A stretch of 64,000 bases of DNA from Dicyema japonicum. Its lineage: Eukaryota; Dicyemida; Rhombozoa; Dicyemidae. Every line of letters starts with the position of its first letter. Positions within the stretch are counted from its first letter, which is position 1. The position numbers were made by a program, and so were the translations under genes. A model generated the notes under the pieces. That model did not search any database, had not been told where the DNA came from, and saw only the letters and a program-made list of their open reading frames with translations. Positions 1 to 10,699 of the stretch are shown in pieces. The DNA lies in contig RDEW01000021.1 of the NCBI GenBank assembly GCA_011109175.1, forward strand, positions 507,080 to 571,079, given 5' to 3'.

Positions 1-123
1 TCTGTTGTTTTTCCGTGGTTATTGAAAACAACTAAACATAATGAAGATTATTTATTACCTCAATTTATGGACATTGGTGGATTCCCACAATTAACTCTAT
101 TAGTAGGATATTGGAGTCATTAA
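1..123 (+). CDS. C-terminal fragment of an unidentified protein
   Basis: The window opens inside an open frame of 40 codons ending in TAA at 121-123. The peptide is ordinary in composition (SVVFPWLLKTT at the left edge, LTLLVGYWSH at the end) and is more codon-like than the AT-rich sequence that follows. I do not recognise the family. It is either the last exon of a gene lying to the left or a short chance frame; the window edge prevents a decision. Confidence 0.4.
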   Translation, partial: SVVFPWLLKTTKHNEDYLLPQFMDIGGFPQLTLLVGYWSH

Positions 124-1200
124 ATTTAGTAGTTAACAACTAATTAAGCGTATCCAATTTCCATGGCTGACGAGTCCTGTCTAGCTCACATCCAGAATCA
201 ACAGTTCTCACAGTCGTGGGAACCCTTCCGAGAAATAACGCGTTGGCTCAACGAGATCTCTGAGGATCCAAGAGTCCACACTTGAATTATCATATAGGAT
301 TATCAACAAAGAGGAAATGAAAATGAGTACTTAATTAGTTTAATCGTCAACCAATTAATGCAGGTCAGCTGGACTAACTGCAAATGATTTTCTACAGTAA
401 ATTCTCAAATTGACCGGAAACCAAGATTTTCTTGTTTGCTGAATTTTAAAAATAATTTCTAGATTTGACAAATTTTAATTTCTAAGGAAAACACAAATAT
501 GAGAACACTTTTACATCACTGTGAGAATTCATCACATATATCCTAGAAATTAACAAAACGACAAAAACCATAATTTTATGAGAAAAAAATAATGAATTAA
601 ATTTAATCGTTCAGGTAATATTTTGATTTTCTAAAGAATTTTCCCACGTGGTATTAAATAGCCGTAAACGATATTTTTATATTCATTTTTTGAATATTTC
701 ATTAGAAAGTCTCGAACAAGAAATATCGCATATTTTTGCACGTCCTTTAGGCTTGTTAAGAATTTTTTCCATATTTTTTGAATTCCGCTATGATCCGATA
801 GACTTTTTTAGTGAACATCAAGATTTTTAGAAATGTGTTTGAAAATCCTTGTTGTACATGCTTATGATATCTTGTATATTTTCTTTTGTGAGATTCTACG
901 TCATTTGCAACTCAAAGTTAGCGATATCTGTGAGGTGGTCACGTGGCAAGTAAATTTGATCAATTCTGTCCAAGATTTTAAAATTTTTCGATCGATGTGA
1001 CGCTAATTTCTCAAATTTTCACTTTATAGACTAATTTTAAAGTTTTCCAATTTGAAAAAATGAATTTTCTGTTTTACACATTATTTTGTGCTTCCATTGG
1101 TATTTCCGAACAATTTAGATAACACGCATCTATCCAAAAGATTCGAGATCCCCACTGTTCTTGATGGAAATTTCGTTTTCATTAATATTCACATATAGCA
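124..1200. other. AT-rich intergenic stretch, no supported gene
   Basis: I see no convincing gene. Bases 150-280 (starting AATTAAGCGTATCCAATTTC) weakly resemble the tail side of the SINE copies at 22.9 kb and 49.4 kb. A 60-codon frame at 648-830 is AT-biased and matches nothing I know. Confidence 0.5.
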
Positions 1201-1228
1201 AAAAAGGTTCCACCACAATGAAGACCAA

Positions 1229-1700
1229 ATGAGAGAGTACATCAAAAGACTGTTCGAATTGTCCCAAAAATATGTATGTGAGCATAATTCAGTATTCTGA
1301 GGCGATCAAAATAGAATTAAAGCTTAAAAAAGTTTACTTTACCAACGAAACTACATCAAGTAATCCCTACGGAGCTTCCTTATACGCGAAGGATAAAAAC
1401 CTTCTTCGTGATGAAGACGCCATTTTATTTAAGTATTTATTCAAACTTATTCTCAGAAATGTCATTGTCAAAGGTCAGAATGAATATGAATTGGGAGTTG
1501 CACTGGTGGGATGGATTTGTGACATAGGATCTGTGACAATCGTTTTGAAACCATCCACTCAAGAGAAAACTGCAGAGATTATGTCTCATGAGTTATTCCA
1601 CGTGCTTGGATTTCATCACGTGCAAACGACCGAAAGCAATTGCAATAAAAATTGGTTAATGATTCCCTATATTCATGCCAATGAGTATAAATTTTCCTAA
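1229..1700 (+). pseudogene. M12B-like (reprolysin/ADAM type) zinc metallopeptidase, broken
   Basis: The frame starts in MREYIKRLFELSQKY, crosses a 19-bp GTATGT..CAG intron at 1274-1292, and continues YSEAIKIELKLKKVYF. It carries a textbook zinc site MSHELFHVLGFHH (HExxHxxGxxH) near 1580-1620, followed by a CNKNWLM segment where M12B proteases have their C..(I/L)M Met-turn region. In that family the three His bind catalytic zinc and the Glu activates water in an extracellular or secreted endopeptidase. The frame stops at 1698-1700, just past the Met-turn, next to an integrase relic on the other strand. No signal peptide or propeptide is visible upstream. I read it as a gene truncated by insertion; the protease fold is well supported, the subfamily is not. 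An uncharacterised upstream exon is possible. Confidence 0.6.
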
Positions 1701-1739
1701 TTTTCGGACACGTGTCGAAGTTAACAATCGACCGAGCGA

Positions 1740-2125
1740 AAACACTAGAAGCTAACTGCGGATGCCTTTACGATTTGCCGAGTATTGACTGCAAACTTGC
1801 AATCATTGCAGTCTTTTACAACTTGACGAATAACAGTTCTTTTGATAGCGCAAAATCTCTACGACAAAGCGCATCCAGAGCGTTATGTCTACAGTGATTT
1901 GTCTGGTGAATCTCCTGAGCAATAGTCCTCATTTCTTCTTTACTAGTTAAGGGTATCACAAGTTTGTGAAGTCTGTTAACAGCTTTAAAAAAAAGCTTTT
2001 CTTTAATCCATTTTCAGGTAAATTGTTTTTCATCTTCAAACTCAAAAGATTCAGACAATTTACTGAGCCTATATTTTTGCCTTTTAGGAATTTGAGGACA
2101 ATCATACTTCATTTTTAAATTTTTT
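1740..2125 (-). mobile_element. Retroviral-type integrase zinc-binding domain relic
   Basis: Read on the minus strand from about 2125, the sequence gives MKYDCPQIPKRQKYRL, then LHKLVIPLTSKEEM, then IHQTNHCRHNALDAL, then (after one frame change) VVKDCNDCK. This is the H-x3-H ... C-x2-C zinc finger that opens integrases of Ty3/gypsy elements and of the SCAN/KRBA2-like cellular integrases. There are two breaks (a stop near 2030 and a frame change near 1800), so it is inactive. The catalytic DDE core is not visible. It overlaps the end of the broken metallopeptidase on the opposite strand and may have disrupted it. Confidence 0.55.
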
Positions 2126-2159
2126 TTATTATTTCCATTTCGTGAGGCGACAGACTCAG

Positions 2160-2445
2160 GTGACTCATTTTATCGCGTGGGTAACCAAACTAATTAAATT
2201 ATTCCAAAACCAAGGGTAACCAAACTAACTAACTCCTTGCTCTGACTTGTTCCAGCGACCCAGAACTTGTCTCCAGGTAACGACATTGTCCCGGGGAAAG
2301 AATAGTGGATCCTCCTGATGTCGGCCAGGCATTGGGCGTCTCCTCAGTAAGGTGGATCAAATGACGCCATCAAAGGCAAGGAAAATAATTATTGACAAAT
2401 TAGCCACTTAACACCACAAGGCTCCACGCGGCCAGAAGAAAAAAA
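2160..2445 (-). repeat. tRNA-headed SINE copy (family 1), minus orientation
   Basis: Shares ordered blocks with copies at 22.9, 26.1, 49.4 and 52.7 kb: GGCCAGGCATTGGGCGTC, then GGTGGATCA-ATGACGCC, then a right end which on the minus strand reads GCCGCGTGGAGCC and GTTAAGTGGCTAATTTG. That right end is the tRNA-like (A-box) head, so the copy points left. Confidence 0.6.
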
Positions 2446-2544
2446 CTAACTTTTATCAAAATAAACTAGTATTTTTTAAATATATAATAAATTGATATCA
2501 TTATCTCATTATTATGTAAAATTAAGTGTATTATGTAAAATAAC

Positions 2545-3036
2545 GCAAACGTGTCTTCATGTGGTCTACCAGTTACTAAAGTTCTACATGCGTTCAGGGT
2601 GCACTTAATGCACCGCGAAAAAGGACCATTAACTACCTCCCATTCGAAGAAGGATTCTTTGGACGACGGCCTCTTCCCTTTCTTAATCCCCTCGGCTGAC
2701 TGGGTATCTGATAATTCTCGCTGTGACATTGAACTTAATCCAGGTCCCCCACTTTCAATTCTGCAGATAAACATCAACGGAATCAAAAGAAAAATTCTCG
2801 AACTACGGTCTTTCATTAAAGAACAGAACATTGACCTGATATTTCTTCAAGAAAGCAGACTTACTCCATCATTACCTACCCCGCAATTTCCAGGATACCA
2901 ATGCATCCGCCTCTACCGCTCGAACCGTCGTGGTGGTGGTCTCATCATTATAAGAGAAAACATTCGATTTACGTACATCTCAGCAATACTACAGTCACTA
3001 ATAAACGATGGGACCACGGAAATATCTGGAATATGA
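2545..3036 (+). mobile_element. Non-LTR retrotransposon fragment: 2A-like peptide plus APE endonuclease start
   Basis: An open frame of about 160 codons. Its N-terminal half is of unknown function and ends in CDIELNPGP, a 2A-type ribosome-skipping motif. Directly after it comes an apurinic-type endonuclease domain: ILQININGIKRKILELRS, then DLIFLQESRL (the Glu binds metal), then RRGGGLIIIRENI. Non-LTR elements of several animal and protist lineages place a 2A motif in front of the endonuclease or at the protein N-terminus. The frame ends at 3036, well short of the reverse transcriptase, so the copy is truncated. Degenerate copies of similar endonuclease frames lie at 37.5, 53.3 and 62.1 kb, but none shows the 2A. 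Confidence 0.8.
2725..2748 (+). other. 2A-like ribosome-skipping motif (DIELNPGP)
   Basis: The eight codons read D-I-E-L-N-P-G-P, matching the D(V/I)ExNPGP core of 2A peptides. In known 2A sequences the Gly-Pro bond is not formed, so the ribosome releases the upstream peptide and continues with Pro. The motif sits at the join between the upstream segment and the endonuclease domain. Confidence 0.8.
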
Positions 3037-3065
3037 ATTAAAAGTGGATTCGGGACTATCAACAT

Positions 3066-3290
3066 TGCAAATTATCTCCTCAATTGAGACCCACGGGTTA
3101 AAGCTGTGATGAGAAGTCTGCAGCCTTTAGAGCTCTGATGATCACATCGTTCAGAGCAGCGTGACATTCTGCAGGACAGCGAGTGCAATCCCTTCGCATC
3201 GACTATTTTCCCGCAGCGGCATCGGTGCTCCTGGCAAATGTCTAGTCCTAGCCTTTGTCCGATTACAATCCTCAAAGATTCGTCGTCCAA
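3066..3290 (-). mobile_element. Retroelement family A, C-terminal domain fragment
   Basis: Minus-strand frame [19 protein letters not shown] ... [20 protein letters not shown]. The same block is seen in the longer family A copy at 31.8-32.1 kb (DDECIRIGIAQRWELMFG ... HQCRCEGSSMPKGC). It resembles the LR.A.G.RLG.ICEPH.C.CG..VDARGLH.LSC segment downstream of the reverse transcriptase in a retroelement group common in marine invertebrates. Only this piece survives here. Confidence 0.65.
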
Positions 3291-3689
3291 AGAGTAATCA
3301 AATCGTAAAAAAATTATTATCCTTTTTTGCTATGCTTCTCGTGGTCAATCGCCTCAATTTTCTAGGTGGTTTTCTTAAAATATTGTTTCCTACTAAAAAT
3401 AGTAGCGGTTTACTTCAATCCATGAATATTGGGATTATATGATCTTTGAGTAATTATGTCATACTCAGGCTAATCTATTAACATAATTATTTTAATCGAA
3501 GGTTTTTTCTACAATGTTTCGATCTATAATTCTTACAAAAAATTGAATTTAAAAGATACGGTTTTTTTCCAAAAGTGGCGTAGGAAGACACATCCGTAGA
3601 GACCATAAGGAATTGTTTCAGAGATTTAATTAAATCGAATAGCGAGAATCTTGAAATTGATATTAATGATACACCAATTCTGAATGATT

Positions 3690-4025
3690 GTGGCCTCACA
3701 TGAACGTACTTGAAGCCCACTGTCACCTTTGGACATATTCTACAGACGGGTGAAGAAACACCATGCTATGCCACCAATGGAAGAATTTTTCGACCATACT
3801 GAATCTTCTACATTCAGAGGACGTCCAAGAAGTTTTGTTTCCAGGTCACTTTGGAGGATTATGCGATGGTTGCCGACTGATGGATGCAGACAATCTGGAA
3901 GAAATCAGGGGGCGAGCACGACAACGAATGGGTGGAGAAGGCTAAAGGAAAAGATATTCGAAAAAACATGGCACAAGCAACCATAAACAGTATTTACTGG
4001 TAACGCGGATGTGCTTTAATTAAAT
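3690..4025 (+). repeat. LINE family B, degenerate 3' end
   Basis: Nucleotide match to the better copy at 50.0-50.3 kb: both contain the blocks GAGGACGTCCAAGAAGTT and AAACATGGCACAAGC and end in ACTGGTAACGCG-ATGTGCTTTAA. Frames are broken. This is the tail of the post-RT region plus 3' UTR. Confidence 0.7.
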
Positions 4026-4554
4026 TAAATTAGCAATCAGAAGAACAGACATTTTCGATCTTCTAAAAGTTGAAGATTTTTTAAACGTTGAATACACGGG
4101 GAATGAAAAATATAATAAAAATTCATTAGAAGATTCATAAAATACTGAACAAGAATCGGAAAAAGTAAGACCTTAGACAAAATGAATATTTTGTTAGAAT
4201 AAATGCAATAGAGGGAACTTTTAGCTAATATTGAGAAAGTTGTTTTTTTAATTTCATCAATTAAAAATACAAAGAAGGTATTATTAAGAAAAGAAAAAAC
4301 AATTAAGAATTAAGTATGTTTTTGATCATTTAAGTTATTTTTTAAAAATTCTTTTAAAATTAATTTTTTTTCAGATTATCCACTTTTCAAATTGGCCACA
4401 AATTCTAAGTAACCAAAAAGTGGCCAATTTGCGAGGTTGACTACAGTTATTTCAGTGTTTATAAAAATATAACTGAATAGATATCAAATTTTAAGATGTT
4501 ATATGATTTTTTCAAAATTGATTTATTAATGACAAATAAAATAATAAAAGTTCA

Positions 4555-4730
4555 TACAGTGGCCACCTTTACTGCGTGGCTATTCCCTCTTAGGATGGAC
4601 AGCGAGATTCTCTCAAATAGAGCTCATGGGGATTTCCTGTTTACCCAGAAATCTGATTCCCTAGACGACTCAAGAATTCCAGAGGCACTTTGGAGCAGGT
4701 TGCAAGGGGCAGACATTTATAACGATTAAT
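4555..4730 (+). repeat. Copy of a repeat also present at 20.34-20.46 kb
   Basis: Shared blocks CGTGGCTATTCCCTCT, AGCGAGATTC-CTCAAATA and ATCTGATTCCCTAGACGA occur here and at 20340-20460; the last block recurs at about 22200. The family is unknown. Its position next to LINE ORF1 sequence at 20.5 kb suggests a retroelement UTR. Bases 4026-4554 upstream are AT-rich without a gene. Confidence 0.55.
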
Positions 4731-4863
4731 GACTTAATTTAATTAATCTTAACCGTAATTTAAACAATTCCATTATTCCAACATATTACGAGATAGTTAA
4801 TACCAGTCATATAAAGATGTCACAATTCACATTAGGAAACTTATTAATAAAAGAAAATGTAAT

Positions 4864-7427
4864 TTAGGAAATATCACCAGGTGGCTCAGACACTCCATAT
4901 TTATCACGCCTTTCCTTAGCTCTATCACGATATTGTCGCTGACTGGGCTCGTCCGATACATCGACAAAATTCCCTCTCTCAGTCCTCCCATGCGGTTTAT
5001 TCAAAGCTTCTAGATTTTTCTAAAAATCAATCAAAGGGTCAACCGCATGTAATTGTGACAATCTGACGTGCTTTTCCAACACCTCACGACTATTAAACTG
5101 TCTTTTACATAGAAGACACACTAAACGACTCCAATTAACCAAATTCTCAGCAATTTCAACCTTCTGGCTTTCGACTGGAAGGACAAACTGAGTTGGAGCA
5201 TCATTGTTCATGGAAGAGTCTACTTTAACTGAATTCTGATTAGAGGCCCACTTATCCATGTCACGTTTGATCTTTTTTGCCGTCTTAACTTGTTCACTTT
5301 CTTTTTTCAATTCAATTTTCTTGGCGGGCTTTTCAGGCTGTTTATCAGGTTCTTGTTGGACATGCAGCACAAATGAGGTCCCATTCCAATATAAATACTG
5401 CGCAGTAATAGGATTGTAAAAATACTGTCAAATAACCACAAAAATCCCTTACAGTGGAAACAGGGTCATAGTACAACCCATTTACTGTGTCGTAGTAATA
5501 ACCAGAGGACTCATCATAAACATAGGAAGAGGTCTCTATCCCCAAATAACACCAAAAACACACGGTTCTGAGTACAACTAGATTTCCTTTTAGTCTTCCC
5601 CTTATTCATCGCTGCCTGCGCTGCTGCTGCTCCAACATTGCTCGTGTCGGCTTGGTACCCCTCGCAAACTCAGATCAAAGAGTACCTCAGAATACTGGAA
5701 TTCTGGCTTCTTGGGCCAATTCTCCATCGAATTCATTCTACTGTAACTCTCCGCCATACATTGAGTCGAATGAGTCACGTGCAAAGTCGACTTGCACATC
5801 TTTTCCATCAGCTCTCAACCTTTTCCCGCCGAAAGATATCTCTTCCACCACGGCAGAAGCTTCTGAGATGGTGGAAAACTCGGCAAATGCAAATCCTTTT
5901 GACTTTTGAGTGTCTCTATCCCTGACCACGTGCACATTCATGAGGGGGGTACTGGTTACTCTGGAAAACCCCGAAATTAGGGAACTCTCGTCAGTCAATT
6001 CATCCAGTCCTCTCAGTATGAGGGCTACATATTATCGAGAAGTACTGCTGCTAGGATCACTCGCAATTTGGTTCTCCCCCACATTGGCGAAGGATTCTTG
6101 GCGGGATATATTACACCGAAAACAAAAGTTCCTCTTTTTGAAGTTGTATATATGACACTGTGCTCACAAGGAAGACTACCTTACTACATGTCCAGTCCTG
6201 CATCTCCTCGAGGGGTTGGGACTCAGCGTAGGTAAGAGGGACATCATACCGACCCATTAAAGACCATGTCGCCTGTGTTAGAACGGTTGTGGTACCTTGC
6301 ATTTGTTCATCCACTGTTGGGCATCCTGAGTGTTTTTAAATTCAACCAAGGCACGTGAGGTCCCTTGAATGAGAGTACGGACAACCTGGGATGAGTCTAA
6401 TGGAGTGAGGTCGTTGATCAGACATTATCCATAATCTAAGGGTAAAGTACTATCCACACGTCTTTCTCAGTAACAAAAAGAGGAAGTTGTTGCAGCATTA
6501 TAAGTTTTGGATGGATTACCATACTCACTGCATATTCACTAGAACTATAAGCGATTAGATAGAATATATTTATTAAAAACACACAAGTATATAGGTCAGG
6601 AAAATTTTAAGATGCAACAAATGCAGGTAAGCATATTGGTAGGCTAAATAAAGTACATCATTGGAATATTATATTTAAATAATTATGCGATGCAAAAATC
6701 AGTAATTAACCATAAGTGGTAAGCTAAACAAACTTTCATGGAAATTTTATATGTTTAGCTAAAATTGACAGACGTGATAATTTTATAGTGCATCAAATAG
6801 TAATTAACCATATTTGGTGGCTAAACGAACTTTATCATGGAAAATTTCTGTTTAATAAAAATTGGTAGAAGCAACATTTAAAAAGCATCAAAAAGTACTT
6901 ACAGTAAGCTAAACAAAAGTTATCATGTAAATATTAAAGTTTAGTGTAATGCTGAGGATTACTAACCTACAATGTATCAAAATATAGTTAAACATAATTA
7001 GTAGGATAAATAAAGTTTATCATGGGAATTTTATATATAGCAAATTTAGCAAGAGAAGCATTTCGTCTGTCCTGGAATAATAGTTAGGAATAATTGGTGG
7101 GGTACAAAAATTTAGTATGAGACTTTTATATTAAGTACAATAAGGGGATATAAGAATAGTATCAGGCCATATTCGAATATAATAATTATTTGGAAATATA
7201 ATATTTACTATGAAAGAAATATAATCAGTTTATAACACAATAATGAGAAAATAGTACTTAGAATGTCGTCTATGACTGCGAGAGTGGTGTTTTCTTTGTC
7301 TTCTATCTTCAGGACTATGTCTTCTATTAGAACGACGCCTTCTTGATCTATCAATGTGTTTTATTAATTACCGTTCATGTGATCTGTCTCTACTTCGATA
7401 ACTAGAAGAACTGCTATCCCGCGACAT
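4864..7427 (-). CDS. RBM5/RBM10-like RNA-binding splicing regulator
   Basis: A nuclear splicing factor of the RBM5/6/10 family. Starts at 7427 with MSRDSSSSSYRSRDRS and an Arg/Ser stretch, split by a 24-bp intron (7371-7348). A 719-bp intron (7257-6539) follows, then RRM1 (LIMLQQLPLFVTE ... TSRALVEFKN; one junction unresolved). Next are a RanBP2-type zinc finger (DWTCSKCHIYNFKKRNFCFRC, restored by a 22-bp intron at 6179-6158) and RRM2 (LILRGLDELTDESSLI, DTQKSKGFAFAEF; preceded by a 21-bp intron). Then comes an OCRE domain (YDESSGYYYDTVNGLYYDP, then FYNPITAQYLYW), a C2H2 finger (CLLCKRQFNSREVLEKHVR) and the family tail YRDRAKERRDKYG. The order matches RBM5/10 exactly. The gene stops at 4864-4866 right after that tail, so the usual C-terminal G-patch is missing. 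About ten introns, nearly all 20-27 bp. Confidence 0.93.
6600..7200. repeat. Degenerate ~95-bp tandem repeat inside the RBM5/10-like gene's only long intron
   Basis: About six diverged units share the order TAGTAATTAACCATA / GGTGGCTAAACAAAC / TTTATCATGGAAATTTTATAT / AAAAGCATCAAAA. The GGTnGGCTAAA-like landmark recurs at about 6638, 6718, 6816, 6903, 7000 and 7096, a spacing of 80-98 bp. Units differ by substitutions and small indels, so the array is old. It fills most of the 719-bp intron. Confidence 0.75.
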
Positions 7428-7504
7428 ACAACACAGATTTTTTGAATTATTTATTTTATTATTTTAATTATATAAAAAAAATATATAAAAACAATTTATT
7501 ACGT

Positions 7505-9760
7505 CTGATGGCGTAATTGGATCCACTTTACTAAAGAGACTCCCAATGCCTGGCCGGCATCAAAAGTACACAACTATTTTTGAAAAAACGTGGTTGTGTG
7601 ATCTTTGTGACAATGGCCGGAAAAATTATTCAAAAGTTAGTTCAAATGTATCAAAAAGTGCGACAATAAAAGTTATCACTTTTCCAGGAGCTACTGGAGC
7701 TAATACTGTGAAGAAGTTTGAAGACGAGATCCAGACAGTTTGCACATCTACAGAAATTGAAACATAGTATATTCCTCATGGTCCTCCAGCTTTTGAATAC
7801 TCTGGCAATATTTTTATACAGATTTCTGTCACATCGAATATGGGAGCTATCAAAATTTCTAACGTGCTGTACTCGTCGACTTTACAGGATTTATCAGATT
7901 GAGCCACAAAGGCTCAGGGATCTTCCGCCTCGAATTCAGAAAGGAGGGGACAAAGGAACTTTTATGAACATATGGATGCTACTTCACCTTATGGTCTTGG
8001 AAACCATTGCTTTAGATAAATCCGACTAGATCGTCCGAAATTGTGTTAAACAACTTGCCCTTATGAGTACATGATAACGACCTTCATGAATTTGTAAAGG
8101 AATTAGCCCCCTCTACCACGAGCATATGCCGTTTCTACAGGGCAGACGGAAACTCCCTTTTGTAAAAGTTCTAGTTGGATCAAAGACGGAAGCTACATCG
8201 CTTGTCCGACTTGGTTTCAACATTGCTCACGTGGCAATCAAATGCGAATAATACAGAAGAAGCCCACATAGGTGTTTCAACTGCCAACACTATGGACACA
8301 TATCCTGCTTCTGTAAGAAGACAAGATGTCTCACTTGAGGAAGAGAACACGACCTGTTTGCGTGTGAGAGATTCCTGGGAACACAATTAATTGCATAAAT
8401 TGTGGCTCGTCCTCACATTGTGTCAGAAATGATGGATGTCCAGTCGCCAAAAAGTCTGATCATAGGAGAGTAGCGTAAAACAATAGACAGGTGATAATAG
8501 GCGATATTGGAGAACATGGACAGAAAAGACAGTGACGTCAAAGACAGCACCAAAAATTAATCGAAAATCGAATTAAGTCCAACCCAATCTATCAGAGAAG
8601 GTATATACGGAAATATCAAAGATTATGTCACAGTTATCTATGCGCGATTATATAGATGGATTTAATGGAGATATTAAGCTTGGTTTTAAAAAAACAAGGT
8701 CACCAAAATGTTGCAACAAGGAGTAAAAATATTGCTAGTGAATGGCCGATTCCTAAGGAAAAGGCATAATGAACTAACACTATTTGTTCGGACCTCCAAA
8801 ATCGACATCTTTGTGGTCAATGAGATAAAATAAAGAAATCGAAGTGCAATATTTTTACGGGATACGATTCCATGGACGTTTTATGGATGGCTTGAGCAGT
8901 TGCTGTAGGGGGAACGTCTATTTTCTACCGCGACTGCCTCTGAATTCGTAATACAAAAGTCTATTGTCATTTATTGTGTGATTTTGTAAGCATGGAAGTT
9001 AGTTGCGAGAGAACATGGATTACTGTTGGAGGTCTATATTCCAAGATTCTTGAGATTTGTTCTACAGATATCTCTGAGTTCTACAACAAGAATCCCTATA
9101 CCATCTTAATTGCGACCTTGATTCGAAGAATACTAGTTCTGGTTTTTGAAGACAAATCAGGATAGACGGCGTTTATAATTATTATCTGATTCACGTGGCT
9201 TTGTGATCCCTTCATCAGATGACCGAAATCATTTTTCATATCATTGAGAACAAACTCAGCTCTATCTGTCTATTTGGGAATGTCCAAAACTCTAGTTTTC
9301 TTGAGGTTCAACATATCACATTTAGATTGGGGTCACTATAGTGATTTGATGTCTAATAATGGAAAGATTAATCGGAACGTATATGAAAGGTTGAGGTTGC
9401 GAAGATTTATGTAAAAATCCCTATTTTTGGAAATACTATCGGAAGATAATGTGTCCGAAGTCGGGGGCAGAAAAGATTATATAAAATAAACCAGACAGGG
9501 GCATATGCATGACGAAAAAAACACCTTCGATATTCAGGGACCAGCTCAAAAAATTCAGGGTGTTGATATGTGGAGTTTGACATCGGATGACAAAAGAAGT
9601 TGTGTACCAATACATTTAAATCTCCGACGAGGAATATTCTCAAGAAATTTGGACGCATGATTCTCTCAGAAGCAATTGTGTTTATATAATTGATCTCCTT
9701 GAAAATCTTGAGAAAAAACTCAGCTACAATTATGTCGACATGGATCAAAACTAAATAAAT
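7505..9760 (+). mobile_element. Jockey/CR1-like LINE, degenerate: gag-like ORF1 and endonuclease
   Basis: Begins beside a SINE-like block (AATGCCTGGCCGGCAT, 7545-7560). The gag-like part contains LVGSKTEATSLVRLGFN followed by CCHC-knuckle sequence (CFNCQHYGHISCFC, then CLTCGREHDLFACE) around 8270-8360. From about 8720 an endonuclease start is readable (KILLVNGRFLRKRHNEL, then IDIFVVNEIK), like the minus-strand copy at 20.9 kb. Frames are broken throughout and no reverse transcriptase is recognisable before 9760. Confidence 0.6.
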
Positions 9761-9961
9761 TAATTGAGATAATGCTCACGTCATTCATAAATCTAAGGAA
9801 ACCTATCTTCTTTAAAACCTATCATATTCGATTCATTTCCTCATCGTTTATTTAAATGAAAGTTATTCTTGCCGAGTCAAGAGCAGAGATGTGTGATTCA
9901 GTTGGTCAACCAGGATATTATTTAAATCATAATAAATTTGAATTAATTACACCAAGCTGCT

Positions 9962-10209
9962 TCGACTGGGGAGAACCTAAAAATCAAGAAATATTCATGC
10001 CTCGGGGATCGCTACCGATTTACTCCTGTTGCGACCGAATCATCGGGAGCCGTTGGTCCAATGACAGCTGAGTTCTTGCGAAAACTCGGAGGATTGCTTG
10101 CCAGAAAGAAAAGGGATCAACGAGAAGGGTTATGGCTAAGACAAAAGATTGGAATAGCCATACTCCGAGGGAACTCGTTCGCAATCCACGCAACAGGCTT
10201 CCTCAACTG
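9962..10209 (+). mobile_element. Retroelement family A, extreme C-terminus
   Basis: The frame from 10012 reads YRFTPVATESSGAVGPMTAE, FLRKLGGLLARK, WLRQKIGIAILRGNSFAIH and stops at 10207-10209. It aligns block by block with the copies at 31.34-31.53 kb (VIETSGAAGTITASFLKEIG, WLRQRIGITVVRGN) and 19.5-19.6 kb (APIAVETTGTVGAKTDALL). One frame change near 10005. An orphan 3' fragment. Confidence 0.75.
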
Positions 10210-10393
10210 ACATTTGTTTAATTGTTAAAAAATTTTTCTTTAAAAAAAAATTAAAATTAACACCAATTTATATCCCCGAAAAAAAGAACGATAAAGTTAG
10301 TAAAATGTTAGTAGTAAACTACGCAACGACCAAGTACATTGTAATTGTCCACAATTCCATGGTTCTTTCCTTACAGCTGGTGAACCACTAGAT

Positions 10394-10682
10394 CAATGGT
10401 TTTTAACCTTTTGATCGCGGACCCCTTGTGAGTGAATAAAAAAATTCGCGGACCCCCAACATAATTTGCAAGTTTTTTGTCAAAAAATTATTACTTTTCT
10501 AAAAACACAATTTGTTATTAAAAAGGAAATAAAATTAATGAGTAGGTTGATGTTGTTTTTTTTGAGGCAATTTTTTCTATTTGAGGCTCGGTTGTCGAAA
10601 AACATACTCTGATAAGTAAAGGTTCAGAAGTATCTCACGGACCCCATGGAATCTTTTGCGGACCCCAGGTTGAGAACCACTG
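10394..10682. mobile_element. hAT-type MITE with 8-bp target-site duplication
   Basis: 289 bp with terminal inverted repeats: the left end reads CAATGGTTTTTAACC and the right end, reverse complemented, reads CAGTGGTTCTCAACC. Inside both ends sits a GCGGACCCC block, typical of hAT MITEs found across animals. The flanks are a perfect duplication CACTAGAT at 10386-10393 and 10683-10690. It has no coding capacity, so it would have been moved in trans by a hAT transposase. Confidence 0.9.
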
Positions 10683-10699
10683 CACTAGATCAATAATTG

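Noticed and set aside
1712-1897. Plus-strand frame after the metallopeptidase containing NCGCLYDLPSID
   Set aside because: It lies opposite the integrase zinc finger, which reads better on the minus strand, and no intron joins it in frame to the protease.
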